A DNA stretch of 64,000 bases from Rifleibacterium sp035352635. Lineage in GTDB: Bacteria; Muiribacteriota; Ozemobacteria; Ozemobacterales; Ozemobacteraceae. Made by a program: the position numbers and the translations under genes. Location of the stretch: positions 24,167-88,166 of the forward strand of contig DAOPYA010000003.1 of assembly GCA_035352635.1 (NCBI GenBank), written 5' to 3'. Shown here piece by piece: positions 15,116 to 22,787 of the stretch (its first letter is position 1; every line of letters starts with the position of its first letter). The notes below the pieces were generated by a model. That model saw only the letters and a program-made list of their open reading frames with translations, made no database searches and was not told where the DNA came from.

Positions 15116-16918
15116 TCAGCGCATAACAAAGGTATCAAACCAGAGTTGCGCACCGGCGGGCATGTTAGCAGCGACCCGAACCTGCACAGCCTTAACCAGG
15201 CCTTCTTCTTCTTTTTGCAGCTCATATTTGCACGAATGCGAGGTTGCCTGCCATCGATCGGGCAGAGCCTCAAATTCAAACTGGGCCAGACGGCGGGCCA
15301 GGGGCTTGCCTGCAGCGTCGAGCAGCTCAACTACTACCATTCCCTTCTGCTGGCGATCACCCATAAAAAACAATGACCAGGCCAGCGGCTGACCGGCTTT
15401 TAATGCATCAACCGGCACTGGCGCAAAAGCAAACCCTGATTCGCCTTCCTGGGTCGCCTTAAATTTAAGAGAAGCGTAGCCTGTATTAAATTTGTCATAA
15501 TCGATGCTGACAAGTTCTGGAGCCCCGACCACCCCTGTCGGAACGCCGTTACCTTCGTTTCGTTCAAAATCACCGCCAGGCAGAAGATTGGCAGCAACCG
15601 GTGTTGCCGCGAAGGGGCGCAGACTGAGGTCGTCGAACAGAACGCTTCCTTGAGAGAATGGCCCGGTCTGCAGCAAGATGCGCATAAAGGCGTTGTTGGC
15701 TGCAAAAATCTTCTTTTCTTTGCTGTTCACCAGCCGGGCATCTATTTTCTGCCATTCGCCACCCAGAACCGCCATCGGCCTGATCGCCCAGATACGGTTG
15801 CGAAGACGTTTGCCGGCGTCATAAAGTTCGATACCGATCGCCGCATTTTGAGTGCCGTTCTCTGAGCGAGCCTCGATCGAAAAGGCCAGGTCAGATGCTT
15901 CGTTAATCGCGATAAAATCAGATAAGACACGGGTGGCTGAATTGCGTTCTTCAGGCCACATCTGCAGAGCTTTGCGGCCAGAAGCGGCTGTCTGTTGCGA
16001 GAGACCGGCCTTGCCTTCTGCAATCTGCCAACCCGGAAGCAGGCCCGCCGAAGTCGAAGCCGCTTCAAAGCTGTAATTGTTGATCAGGTTGGTCTGTTCG
16101 ATGGTCATAATCTGCCGGGTATTAGCAAATACAGCGCCCGGAGCAACATTCATCTTGCTCAGATTATTACGGGCATTCTGAATACGCTGACTGGAAGGCG
16201 GATGAGAACTGAGATACTGCTCAAGACCCTTGGAGTCACCATACCTTTTCAGAAACTTTTCCCAGAGGGTTACCTGGGCGGCCGGGTTATAGCCGGCGCG
16301 GGCAATTCGCATCTGACCGATATCGTCAGCTTCGTCTTCCTGTTCGCGTGAAAATTTCATCAGAGTGATATAGCTGAGCAGGGCTCCCCAGGTTTCACGG
16401 TCCTGCCTGTTTTTGACGGCTTTATTCAAAACGGCGACCATAAGGGTTGAAGCCCGAAAATTTCGCAGCGAATGCCGGCGTTCGGCATGACCGAGTTCGT
16501 GGCTTATTACAGCGGCGAGTTCATCGTCTGATTCTACCATGTCGAGCATTCCTGAATGAACGTAGACGTGCCCGCCGGGAATAACAAAGGCATTGGCGGT
16601 GCTATCCTGGATAACCCGAACGTCATACTTCATGCCCCGGTCTTTAAAATGCGGCAACAGACGATTGAAAATGCCTTTGACATATTCGGTTACTTTTTTG
16701 TCTTTGACTGGCTTCTGCGTCAGCCCCATCCATAATTGCAGTTCCTTGCCAAATCTTTTTTCGGCGCCGACATCACCGACCAGCCAAAGACTCATGTTTA
16801 CTTCCTGGTAGGTCTGATAAACCCCCAGTAACTGCTCAAGAACGTTTTTGGCCGAAACTCTGGCGCTGCCCAAAAGCGATATCAGAACAATAACAATTGC
16901 ATATCTGCATTTAATCAT
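15116..16918 (-). CDS. M48-family metalloprotease with two C-terminal carbohydrate-binding-like domains
   Basis: 600 residues. A signal peptide (about 1-23) leads an M48 peptidase domain (about 40-270): His140/Glu141/His144 in HELGH and the E-x-EAD motif at 194-198 as third zinc ligand. Residues about 285-430 and 440-600 are two beta-sandwich modules that each begin NxxxGxFE-like (NNYSFEAAS; GGDFERNEGNG), as CBM4/9-type domains do. This points to a periplasmic or surface protease tethered to glycan. Usual BepA/LoiP-type M48 proteins carry TPRs or nothing in this place. It reads from its own divergent promoter. Confidence 0.85.
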   Translation of the reverse strand: MIKCRYAIVIVLISLLGSARVSAKNVLEQLLGVYQTYQEVNMSLWLVGDVGAEKRFGKELQLWMGLTQKPVKDKKVTEYVKGIFNRLLPHFKDRGMKYDVRVIQDSTANAFVIPGGHVYVHSGMLDMVESDDELAAVISHELGHAERRHSLRNFRASTLMVAVLNKAVKNRQDRETWGALLSYITLMKFSREQEDEADDIGQMRIARAGYNPAAQVTLWEKFLKRYGDSKGLEQYLSSHPPSSQRIQNARNNLSKMNVAPGAVFANTRQIMTIEQTNLINNYSFEAASTSAGLLPGWQIAEGKAGLSQQTAASGRKALQMWPEERNSATRVLSDFIAINEASDLAFSIEARSENGTQNAAIGIELYDAGKRLRNRIWAIRPMAVLGGEWQKIDARLVNSKEKKIFAANNAFMRILLQTGPFSQGSVLFDDLSLRPFAATPVAANLLPGGDFERNEGNGVPTGVVGAPELVSIDYDKFNTGYASLKFKATQEGESGFAFAPVPVDALKAGQPLAWSLFFMGDRQQKGMVVVELLDAAGKPLARRLAQFEFEALPDRWQATSHSCKYELQKEEEGLVKAVQVRVAANMPAGAQLWFDTFVMR

Positions 16919-16956
16919 CTTTGCTGCTCCGAAAATTCGATGTTTAATACCCTCTC

Positions 16957-16986
16957 ATTATCACCGAAAAGAGGCTGAATTGTCAA
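16957..16986 (-). promoter_or_regulatory. Sigma70-like promoter of the M48 gene
   Basis: On the minus strand a perfect TTGACA (16986-16981), an 18-nt spacer and GATAAT (16962-16957). Transcription would start about 30 nt before the ATG. Confidence 0.75.
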
Positions 16987-17045
16987 AAGCCGAATTGACG
17001 CGACTTCTGCATCTGAAAAAAAATTACTGACTGATTCGCCAGAAA

Positions 17046-17089
17046 GCCGACGGGCAATGCTGGCAAATTTGCCGACGGGCAAGTATAAT
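17046..17089 (+). promoter_or_regulatory. Promoter/operator region of the molybdoenzyme operon
   Basis: A perfect TATAAT (17084-17089) has only a weak -35 at 17061-17066. The region holds a palindrome GGCAAATTTGCC (17062-17073) and a 12-nt direct repeat GCCGACGGGCAA at 17046-17057 and 17071-17082. The repeats cover the -35 and spacer, as expected for regulator binding. Confidence 0.5.
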
Positions 17090-17140
17090 AAAAAACCGAG
17101 TTTGCAATAATACTGTTTTCACAAGGAAAAGGAGGGCGAG

Positions 17141-18001
17141 ATGCTCAAAAAGCTCACCCAGTTCTATCACCCGAAAACCATAGAAGAAGCCTGTCTGTTT
17201 CTGGGCAACAAAGAACAGAAGACTGCCATCATCGCCGGTGGCACTTCAGAAGCTCTGCGTCAGGACAACAGCATCGAAGCACTGGTCGATATTTCTCAGG
17301 TCAAAGAACTGGCTTATATCAACAAAGACACAGCCTTTTTTCGAATTGGCGCCGGCACACCGGTTCAGGACATCTACAAATCAGCTGCCCTTACGGGCCC
17401 AAGTGGCAACCTGCTCAAAACTGCCGCCGGAAAAATTGGTTCAACCCTGCTGCGCAACTCAATTACCGCCGGTGGCAACCTTGCCGCCATTTTTCCATGG
17501 TCAGATATGCCGCTAGTTTATATGGCTCTTGATGCCGAGATCGTCTGTCGCAAAGGCAAGCCGAAACGCACAGTGCCAGTGCAGACTATTATCGATCAGA
17601 AGGCCCCCCAGTTTCTTGATAAAGCTGAAATTATCGCCGAAATCGCCATACCCTGTTACGGCAAAGGCACCGGCACTTCTTTTGCCAAGCTGGTTAAAAC
17701 TGCCAACGATTATTCAATGGCCACCGTTGCCACCAGGCTTTCAATTAAAAACGGCCTGATCGAGCAGGTTCGCATCGCAATAAATGCGATCACCGCTTCG
17801 CCGGTTCGCTGCCTCGAAGCCGAAAAGATGCTCACCGGCCAGAAACCTGGCGCCGAACTGCTGGCAGCCGCTGCGAAAAAAGCCGCCGACTCTCTCACCA
17901 TCCGCAAAGATTTCAGGGCCAGTCGCGAGTATCGCAAGGAAGTCTGTGAAGTCATGATTCGCAGGGCTCTCGGCGAAGCTCTCGAAAAAGCCGGCAAGTA
18001 A
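17141..18001 (+). CDS. FAD-binding medium subunit of a xanthine-dehydrogenase-type molybdoenzyme
   Basis: 286 residues, the family length. FAD-binding motifs AGGTSEAL (about 32-39) and TAGGNLA (about 109) are present. It accepts electrons from the [2Fe-2S] subunit and passes them to the final acceptor. It starts 7 nt after a long AGGAGGGCG-type site and lies 11 nt before the next gene. The trio FAD, Fe-S, Mo is the order of XDH/CODH-type hydroxylases. It is equivalent to XdhB/CoxM. Confidence 0.9.
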   Translation: MLKKLTQFYHPKTIEEACLFLGNKEQKTAIIAGGTSEALRQDNSIEALVDISQVKELAYINKDTAFFRIGAGTPVQDIYKSAALTGPSGNLLKTAAGKIGSTLLRNSITAGGNLAAIFPWSDMPLVYMALDAEIVCRKGKPKRTVPVQTIIDQKAPQFLDKAEIIAEIAIPCYGKGTGTSFAKLVKTANDYSMATVATRLSIKNGLIEQVRIAINAITASPVRCLEAEKMLTGQKPGAELLAAAAKKAADSLTIRKDFRASREYRKEVCEVMIRRALGEALEKAGK

Positions 18002-18012
18002 GGAGAACATCA

Positions 18013-18501
18013 GTGAAACTTAATACGAAAATTAATGGCAAAGCCTTTTGCCTCGAAATCCAACCCAATGCCACACTCATGGATGTCCTTCGCCAGGCAG
18101 GCATGAAAAGCGTAAAGTTTGGCTGTGGTGAAGGCAGTTGCGGCTCATGCGCCGTCATGATTGACGGTCGCCCCCGCAATTCATGCATCACTCTGGCCGG
18201 CTGCGCTGAAGGCGCCGAAATCCTGACCGTTGAAGGCATGGGAAACCCCGAGAATCCGCATGTTTTGCAAAAAGCCTTTGTAGACACTGGTTCGACCCAG
18301 TGCGGTTACTGCAACCCGGGTTCGCTGATCGCGGCCAAAGCATTGCTCGACAAAAACCCGAATCCGACTGCCGAAGACGTAAAAGACGCTCTTGACGGCA
18401 ATCTGTGCCGCTGCACTGGCTATGTCAAGAGAATTGACGCAGTTCTTCAGGCTGCTGCCGAATCCAAAAAGACTACCAAGAGCACCCGAGGTAAAAAATA
18501 A
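18013..18501 (+). CDS. [2Fe-2S] small subunit of the molybdoenzyme
   Basis: 162 residues. The first cluster uses Cys38, Cys43, Cys46 and Cys58; the second Cys97, Cys100, Cys132 and Cys134 (CGYC and CRC), the classical XdhC/CoxS arrangement. The C-terminus carries an extra basic tail (KKTTKSTRGKK). Its stop overlaps the first base of the next ATG. It ferries electrons from the molybdenum site to FAD. Confidence 0.92.
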   Translation: MKLNTKINGKAFCLEIQPNATLMDVLRQAGMKSVKFGCGEGSCGSCAVMIDGRPRNSCITLAGCAEGAEILTVEGMGNPENPHVLQKAFVDTGSTQCGYCNPGSLIAAKALLDKNPNPTAEDVKDALDGNLCRCTGYVKRIDAVLQAAAESKKTTKSTRGKK

Positions 18502-21059
18502 TGGCAAAGACCGCAAAAAAAGAAACCCCAAAAAAAGCCGCGCCGGCCGCCAAGGTAGCCGCTGTGTCTCCGATTCCCGAATCTCCACTCTTTTTTGAAA
18601 AACCCGAAAAATTCAATCAGGTCAATCACAGTCTGACCAAAATTGATTCAATGGGTCTGGTCTGCGGCCAGCAAAAGTATGTTGCCGATATCGACCTGCC
18701 CAATCTTCTGCACATCAAGGTTCTGGGCAGCCCCCACGCTCACGCCGTTATCAAAAGCATCGACGTTGAAGACGCCAGAAAGATGCCAGGCGTTGTTGCA
18801 GTTTTCACCTACAAAGACGTTCCGAGAATACCGCGAACCACCGCCGGGCAGGGTTTTCCTGAACCCTCCCCCTATGACACCTATCTGCTCGACAGCAAAG
18901 TTCGTTTTGTGGGCGACCGTGTGGCGATAGTTGCCGCCGAAACCCCTGAAGCAGCCAGCGAAGCCTGCACAAAAATCAAAGTTCAGTATCAGGTTCTCAA
19001 GGCAGTTCTCGACCCCGAAAAAGCCCGTGATAAAGATGCCCCCATCATTCACGACGAAAAAGATTGCCGCGTTCCCATACCTATTTTCTACGATCCGAAA
19101 CATAACCACTGCTCGCACGTCGAAACGGCGGTCGGTGATGTTAAGAAGGGTTTCAAGCAGGCTGACGTAGTACTCGAAAAAACCTACTACCCCCATTACG
19201 CGCAGCATTGCCCGATTGAACCACACATCTGCATCGGTTACCTCGACGAGAATGATCGTCTGGTGCTGCGAACTTCGACCCAGGTTCCATTTCATGCCCG
19301 CCGCATCACCGCTCAGACCCTCGGAATCCCGGTCAAAAAAATCAGAGTAATCAAACCCCGCATCGGCGGCGGTTTCGGCACGAAGCAGGAAGTTTTGCTC
19401 GAAGACGTTTGCGGCCTGGTGGCTCTCAAAACCAGAAGACCATGCGTCTGGGCGTTGACCCGCGCCGAAGAATTCATGGCAGCACGCACCCGCCACCCGA
19501 TGGTCGTCACCATTCAGAGCGGCGTCAAAAAAAATGGCACGATTACCGCCATTTCAATGCGCATCATCAGCAACACCGGTGCTTACGGTTCCCATGGCCT
19601 GACGGTTCTCAGCAACTGCGGCTCGAAAGTTCTGCCTCTCTACCGCGCTGACAACATTGAATTCATCGGCGACACAGTTTATACCAACCTGCCGGTCGGC
19701 GGAGCCTATCGCGGCTACGGCGCTACCCAGGCTGCCTTTGCCATGGAATGCCAGATGGATGAGATGGCCGAAGCAATCGGCATGGACCCGATCAAGTTCC
19801 GTCAGATGAACCACATCAAGGAAGGTGAGTCTTCACCGATCTTCAAAGCCCTCGGCGAAGGTCGCGAAGGCGTCGATATGGCCATTGGTTCTTGCGGGCT
19901 GAGCAAATGCATAACCGAAGGCATGAAGCACATCGACTGGGCAAAAAAATACGGCAAACCTGGTAACGGCACCAAACGACGCGGTCTTGGCATGTGCTGC
20001 CTTATGCAGGGCAGTTCGATTCCCGAGATTGATATGGGCGCGGTCTTCATTAAAATGAACGAAGACGGTTCATTCAATATGCTGCTGGGCGCCACCGACC
20101 TCGGAACTGGCTCTGACACTGTCTTAGGCCAGATCGCAGCCGAAACCATTGGCTGCAAACTGACCGACATGCTGGTTTACAGCTCAGACACCGATATGAC
20201 CCCATTCGACGTTGGCGCTTATGCCTCTTCAACCACTTATCTGACCGGTGGTGCAGTAATTAACTGTGCTAAAAAGGTTCGAGAACAGATTGTTGCGGTT
20301 GCTGCCAGCATAATGGGCGAAAAATCCGAAGATATAAGCATCGATGACGGCATCTGCTACGGAAAAGGGCGCAAGAACAAGGTTACTTTCGGCCAGGTCT
20401 GCAATTATGCAATGTATGAACACAAGCAGTTTCAGATTGGTGCCATCGGCAGTCATATCAGTCATGCATCGCCACCGCCTTTCTCGGCGCACTTTGCTGA
20501 AGTCGAAGTTGACACCGAGACCGGTGAAGTCAAATTGCTCAAATACGTAGCCGGCGTCGACTGTGGCACCGCTATCAACCCACAGCTTGCTGACGGCCAG
20601 ACTCAAGGCGCCTGCATGAACGGTATCAGTTTCGCCCTCACCGAAGAGTACATCTTCGATGAAAACGGCCGTATGCTGAACCCGAATTTTGGCAACTACA
20701 AGATCTGGAGCACCAAAGACATGCCTGAACTCGTCACTTTCCTGGTGCCGACCTATGAAAAGACCGGCCCCTACGGTGCGAAGAGCGTCAGCGAAATCAG
20801 CATCAACGGCGCACTGCCAGCCATCGGCAATGCCATCAAGAACGCAGTCGGCATCAGGCTCACCCGGCCTCCTTATACCGCTGAAAAAGTTCTGACTGCA
20901 ATGAAAGAACTCAATAAATCTGCCAAGGTCACCGGCAAAGCCGCCCCGAAGGCAGCCAGCGCTGCAAAAGCCGTTAAAGCCAAGGCCGAAAAGCCAGCCG
21001 TCAAAGCGGCTAAGGCCCCCGCCAAAAGCGCAGCACCCGTAAAGAAGGCAAAAAAGTAG
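18501..21059 (+). CDS. Molybdopterin-binding large subunit, xanthine dehydrogenase family
   Basis: 852 residues. The aldehyde oxidase/xanthine dehydrogenase a/b hammerhead and molybdopterin domains occupy about 45-800. Visible motifs are IGGGFGTKQEV, GAYRGYGATQ and GAKSVSE; Glu765 in the last is the expected catalytic base. The GAYRGYGATQ loop excludes the Cys-Ser loop of true CO dehydrogenases, so a purine or other heterocycle hydroxylase is likely. Both ends are odd: residues 1-25 and about 803-852 are Lys/Ala/Pro-rich, like histone H1 tails. A terminator follows 40 nt later. Confidence 0.9.
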   Translation: MAKTAKKETPKKAAPAAKVAAVSPIPESPLFFEKPEKFNQVNHSLTKIDSMGLVCGQQKYVADIDLPNLLHIKVLGSPHAHAVIKSIDVEDARKMPGVVAVFTYKDVPRIPRTTAGQGFPEPSPYDTYLLDSKVRFVGDRVAIVAAETPEAASEACTKIKVQYQVLKAVLDPEKARDKDAPIIHDEKDCRVPIPIFYDPKHNHCSHVETAVGDVKKGFKQADVVLEKTYYPHYAQHCPIEPHICIGYLDENDRLVLRTSTQVPFHARRITAQTLGIPVKKIRVIKPRIGGGFGTKQEVLLEDVCGLVALKTRRPCVWALTRAEEFMAARTRHPMVVTIQSGVKKNGTITAISMRIISNTGAYGSHGLTVLSNCGSKVLPLYRADNIEFIGDTVYTNLPVGGAYRGYGATQAAFAMECQMDEMAEAIGMDPIKFRQMNHIKEGESSPIFKALGEGREGVDMAIGSCGLSKCITEGMKHIDWAKKYGKPGNGTKRRGLGMCCLMQGSSIPEIDMGAVFIKMNEDGSFNMLLGATDLGTGSDTVLGQIAAETIGCKLTDMLVYSSDTDMTPFDVGAYASSTTYLTGGAVINCAKKVREQIVAVAASIMGEKSEDISIDDGICYGKGRKNKVTFGQVCNYAMYEHKQFQIGAIGSHISHASPPPFSAHFAEVEVDTETGEVKLLKYVAGVDCGTAINPQLADGQTQGACMNGISFALTEEYIFDENGRMLNPNFGNYKIWSTKDMPELVTFLVPTYEKTGPYGAKSVSEISINGALPAIGNAIKNAVGIRLTRPPYTAEKVLTAMKELNKSAKVTGKAAPKAASAAKAVKAKAEKPAVKAAKAPAKSAAPVKKAKK

Positions 21060-21096
21060 CTCCCCGGAGCAATAAAACCCCAGAATCAATACAATA

Positions 21097-21130
21097 TTCA
21101 GCCCGGCCGTCATGGCCGGGCTGATTTTAT
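21097..21130 (+). terminator. Intrinsic terminator of the molybdoenzyme operon
   Basis: Stem of 11 bp (arms 21098-21108 and 21114-21124), loop GTCAT, followed by TTTTAT. Confidence 0.88.
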
Positions 21131-21270
21131 CTTCCAGAGAGTGGCGACGCTCACAACAACGACTGCCGGCAATCAGGTAACTCGACTGGCAGACTGTGCC
21201 GCTTGCGAATCTTGCGCCGGTTGTGCAGTATAAAATAATGTATTTGCCTTTTGGAAAACCCAGTTAGCCA

Positions 21271-21299
21271 TAGACTCTTGTGATTCTTTGCATTAGAAT
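21271..21299 (+). promoter_or_regulatory. Probable promoter of the TPR-HEAT gene
   Basis: TAGACT (21271-21276), a 17-nt spacer and TAGAAT (21294-21299) lie about 30 nt before the start codon. The rest of 21131-21323 shows no gene. Confidence 0.45.
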
Positions 21300-21329
21300 G
21301 GTCGAAAATCGAGATTCAGGAGAATGCTG

Positions 21330-22700
21330 ATGCCCTCGAGAAATCAAGTGGGTTCGACAATCAAAAGAGCTTTGCTGGCCGCTGCGATCAGTGCATTTCT
21401 CTGTGTTCCGATCGTTTCAGAAGCACGTCTTCTGGCAGGCAGTGTCACTGAGCGCAAGCAGAATCGCAAAATCAACACGATGCTTAAATCTGCCCGGAAA
21501 AACGTGGACTCTGGCAAGATTCAGACCGCTCTTGAAGCCTACTGGAAAATTCTCGAACTCGACCCGAATGAAACTTTCGCCTACCTCGAACTCGGCGAAG
21601 TGTACGTTAATTTGAGCATTTTCGACCGGGCCATTGAGTTGCTTGAACCCGGCCTGACAATGGCAGAGCGCGAAATGGATGCCGACACGGTCTGCTATTA
21701 TTACTGTATTCTTACCAACGCGCATATTGGGCTAAACCAGATCGGCCTGGCAAACAAATCTTTGTTGAAGGCAGCAGAAGCTTCACCTGCCAACCCGATG
21801 CCACGCAAAGTCATGGGTGACATCTATCTGGCAAATGACCGCATCGCTGACGCCATGAAGGCCTATCGCAAAGCCGTCGAACTCGACCCCGCCTACCAGC
21901 CGGCCGCCGAAAAACTTGGTGAACTGGTTGCAAAATATGGTGACCAGCCCCCGGCAAAAACCCGCGACAAAAAAGTCATTCAGGCCAAAGCCGAAAAACT
22001 GCCCACAGCAAAAGTATCAGCCGGGGCAACTGTTGCCACCCGGCCCACAGTCACACCCGCTTCATCAGCGTTAAAAAAAGTTCCAGCCGCTGACCCGACA
22101 CCAGAAACACCCACGCGCCCTGCCACTAAAGAACCAGTATCCAAACCCCCCGTGGTTGCATCGGTTGCCAGCACTGTATCACCGCTCCTGCCGGCATCAG
22201 CAACCATAAATGCGCCGGCTGGCGAGACTGCCCCGCCACGCCCCATGCCCGAAGTGTCGCCCGTCAAGCCCCCAGCCACCCAGACAGCCGTAGCAGATCC
22301 CGGTTCCAGACCGATGCCCGTCGCAGTGGCTAACCCAACGGTTGGCTCAACTGCTGCCGCACTTGCTGGTTCAGTATCTCAGGCCTCCAACGCATCAGCA
22401 TCAGCCAGTATCACCGCCGATGCCGCCGAAGTCGAAAACCAGCTTGACAAGCTGTTAGCAGGCACGCCCGAAGAAAAAAGTGCCGCTACAAGCTTTTTTG
22501 TGAGGCTCGAAGAAAAAGGGCTGACCGAGATCGAAGAGTTGCTTTATGACCCTGACCCAGAAGTCAGGGTTCTGGCAGTGCGAACTCTCATCGAATTCAA
22601 GGCCTTCGGCCAGCGGGTCAAGACCATGCTTCAAGATGCCAGTGAAGACCCTGATCCTCTGGTGATCGAAGAAATCAACAGCGCCCTGCAGAAGCTTTAA
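21330..22700 (+). CDS. Exported TPR protein with proline-rich linker and HEAT-like C-terminus
   Basis: 456 residues. The ATG at 21330 sits 7 nt after AGGAG; the ATG at 21324 is only 1 nt from it. A signal peptide (ALLAAAISAFLCVPIVSEA) is followed by three to four TPR units (about 50-215, for example AYLELGEVYVNLSIFDRAIE). A disordered Pro/Ala/Thr/Val linker spans about 220-370, and a HEAT-like unit ends the protein (PDPEVRVLAVRTLIEF). It is presumably a periplasmic scaffold. It converges on the next gene across a shared terminator. Confidence 0.7.
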   Translation: MPSRNQVGSTIKRALLAAAISAFLCVPIVSEARLLAGSVTERKQNRKINTMLKSARKNVDSGKIQTALEAYWKILELDPNETFAYLELGEVYVNLSIFDRAIELLEPGLTMAEREMDADTVCYYYCILTNAHIGLNQIGLANKSLLKAAEASPANPMPRKVMGDIYLANDRIADAMKAYRKAVELDPAYQPAAEKLGELVAKYGDQPPAKTRDKKVIQAKAEKLPTAKVSAGATVATRPTVTPASSALKKVPAADPTPETPTRPATKEPVSKPPVVASVASTVSPLLPASATINAPAGETAPPRPMPEVSPVKPPATQTAVADPGSRPMPVAVANPTVGSTAAALAGSVSQASNASASASITADAAEVENQLDKLLAGTPEEKSAATSFFVRLEEKGLTEIEELLYDPDPEVRVLAVRTLIEFKAFGQRVKTMLQDASEDPDPLVIEEINSALQKL

Positions 22701-22731
22701 TCTGCAAGGCGCGGTAATGCGCTTCGAACGC

Positions 22732-22771
22732 AAAAAAATCGCCCCGCGGGTTAGCGCGGGGCGATTTTTTT
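22732..22771. terminator. Bidirectional intrinsic terminator
   Basis: An 11-bp core stem (22738-22748 with 22755-22765) is flanked by A7 on the left and T7 on the right. It therefore works on both strands for the convergent genes ending at 22700 and 22788. Confidence 0.93.
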
Positions 22772-22787
22772 AACAGTTACTCAGCAA

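Noticed and set aside
18648..21113. Minus-strand frames of 282 and 294 codons
   Set aside because: Antisense to the molybdoenzyme large subunit; no ribosome site, family motif or plausible start.
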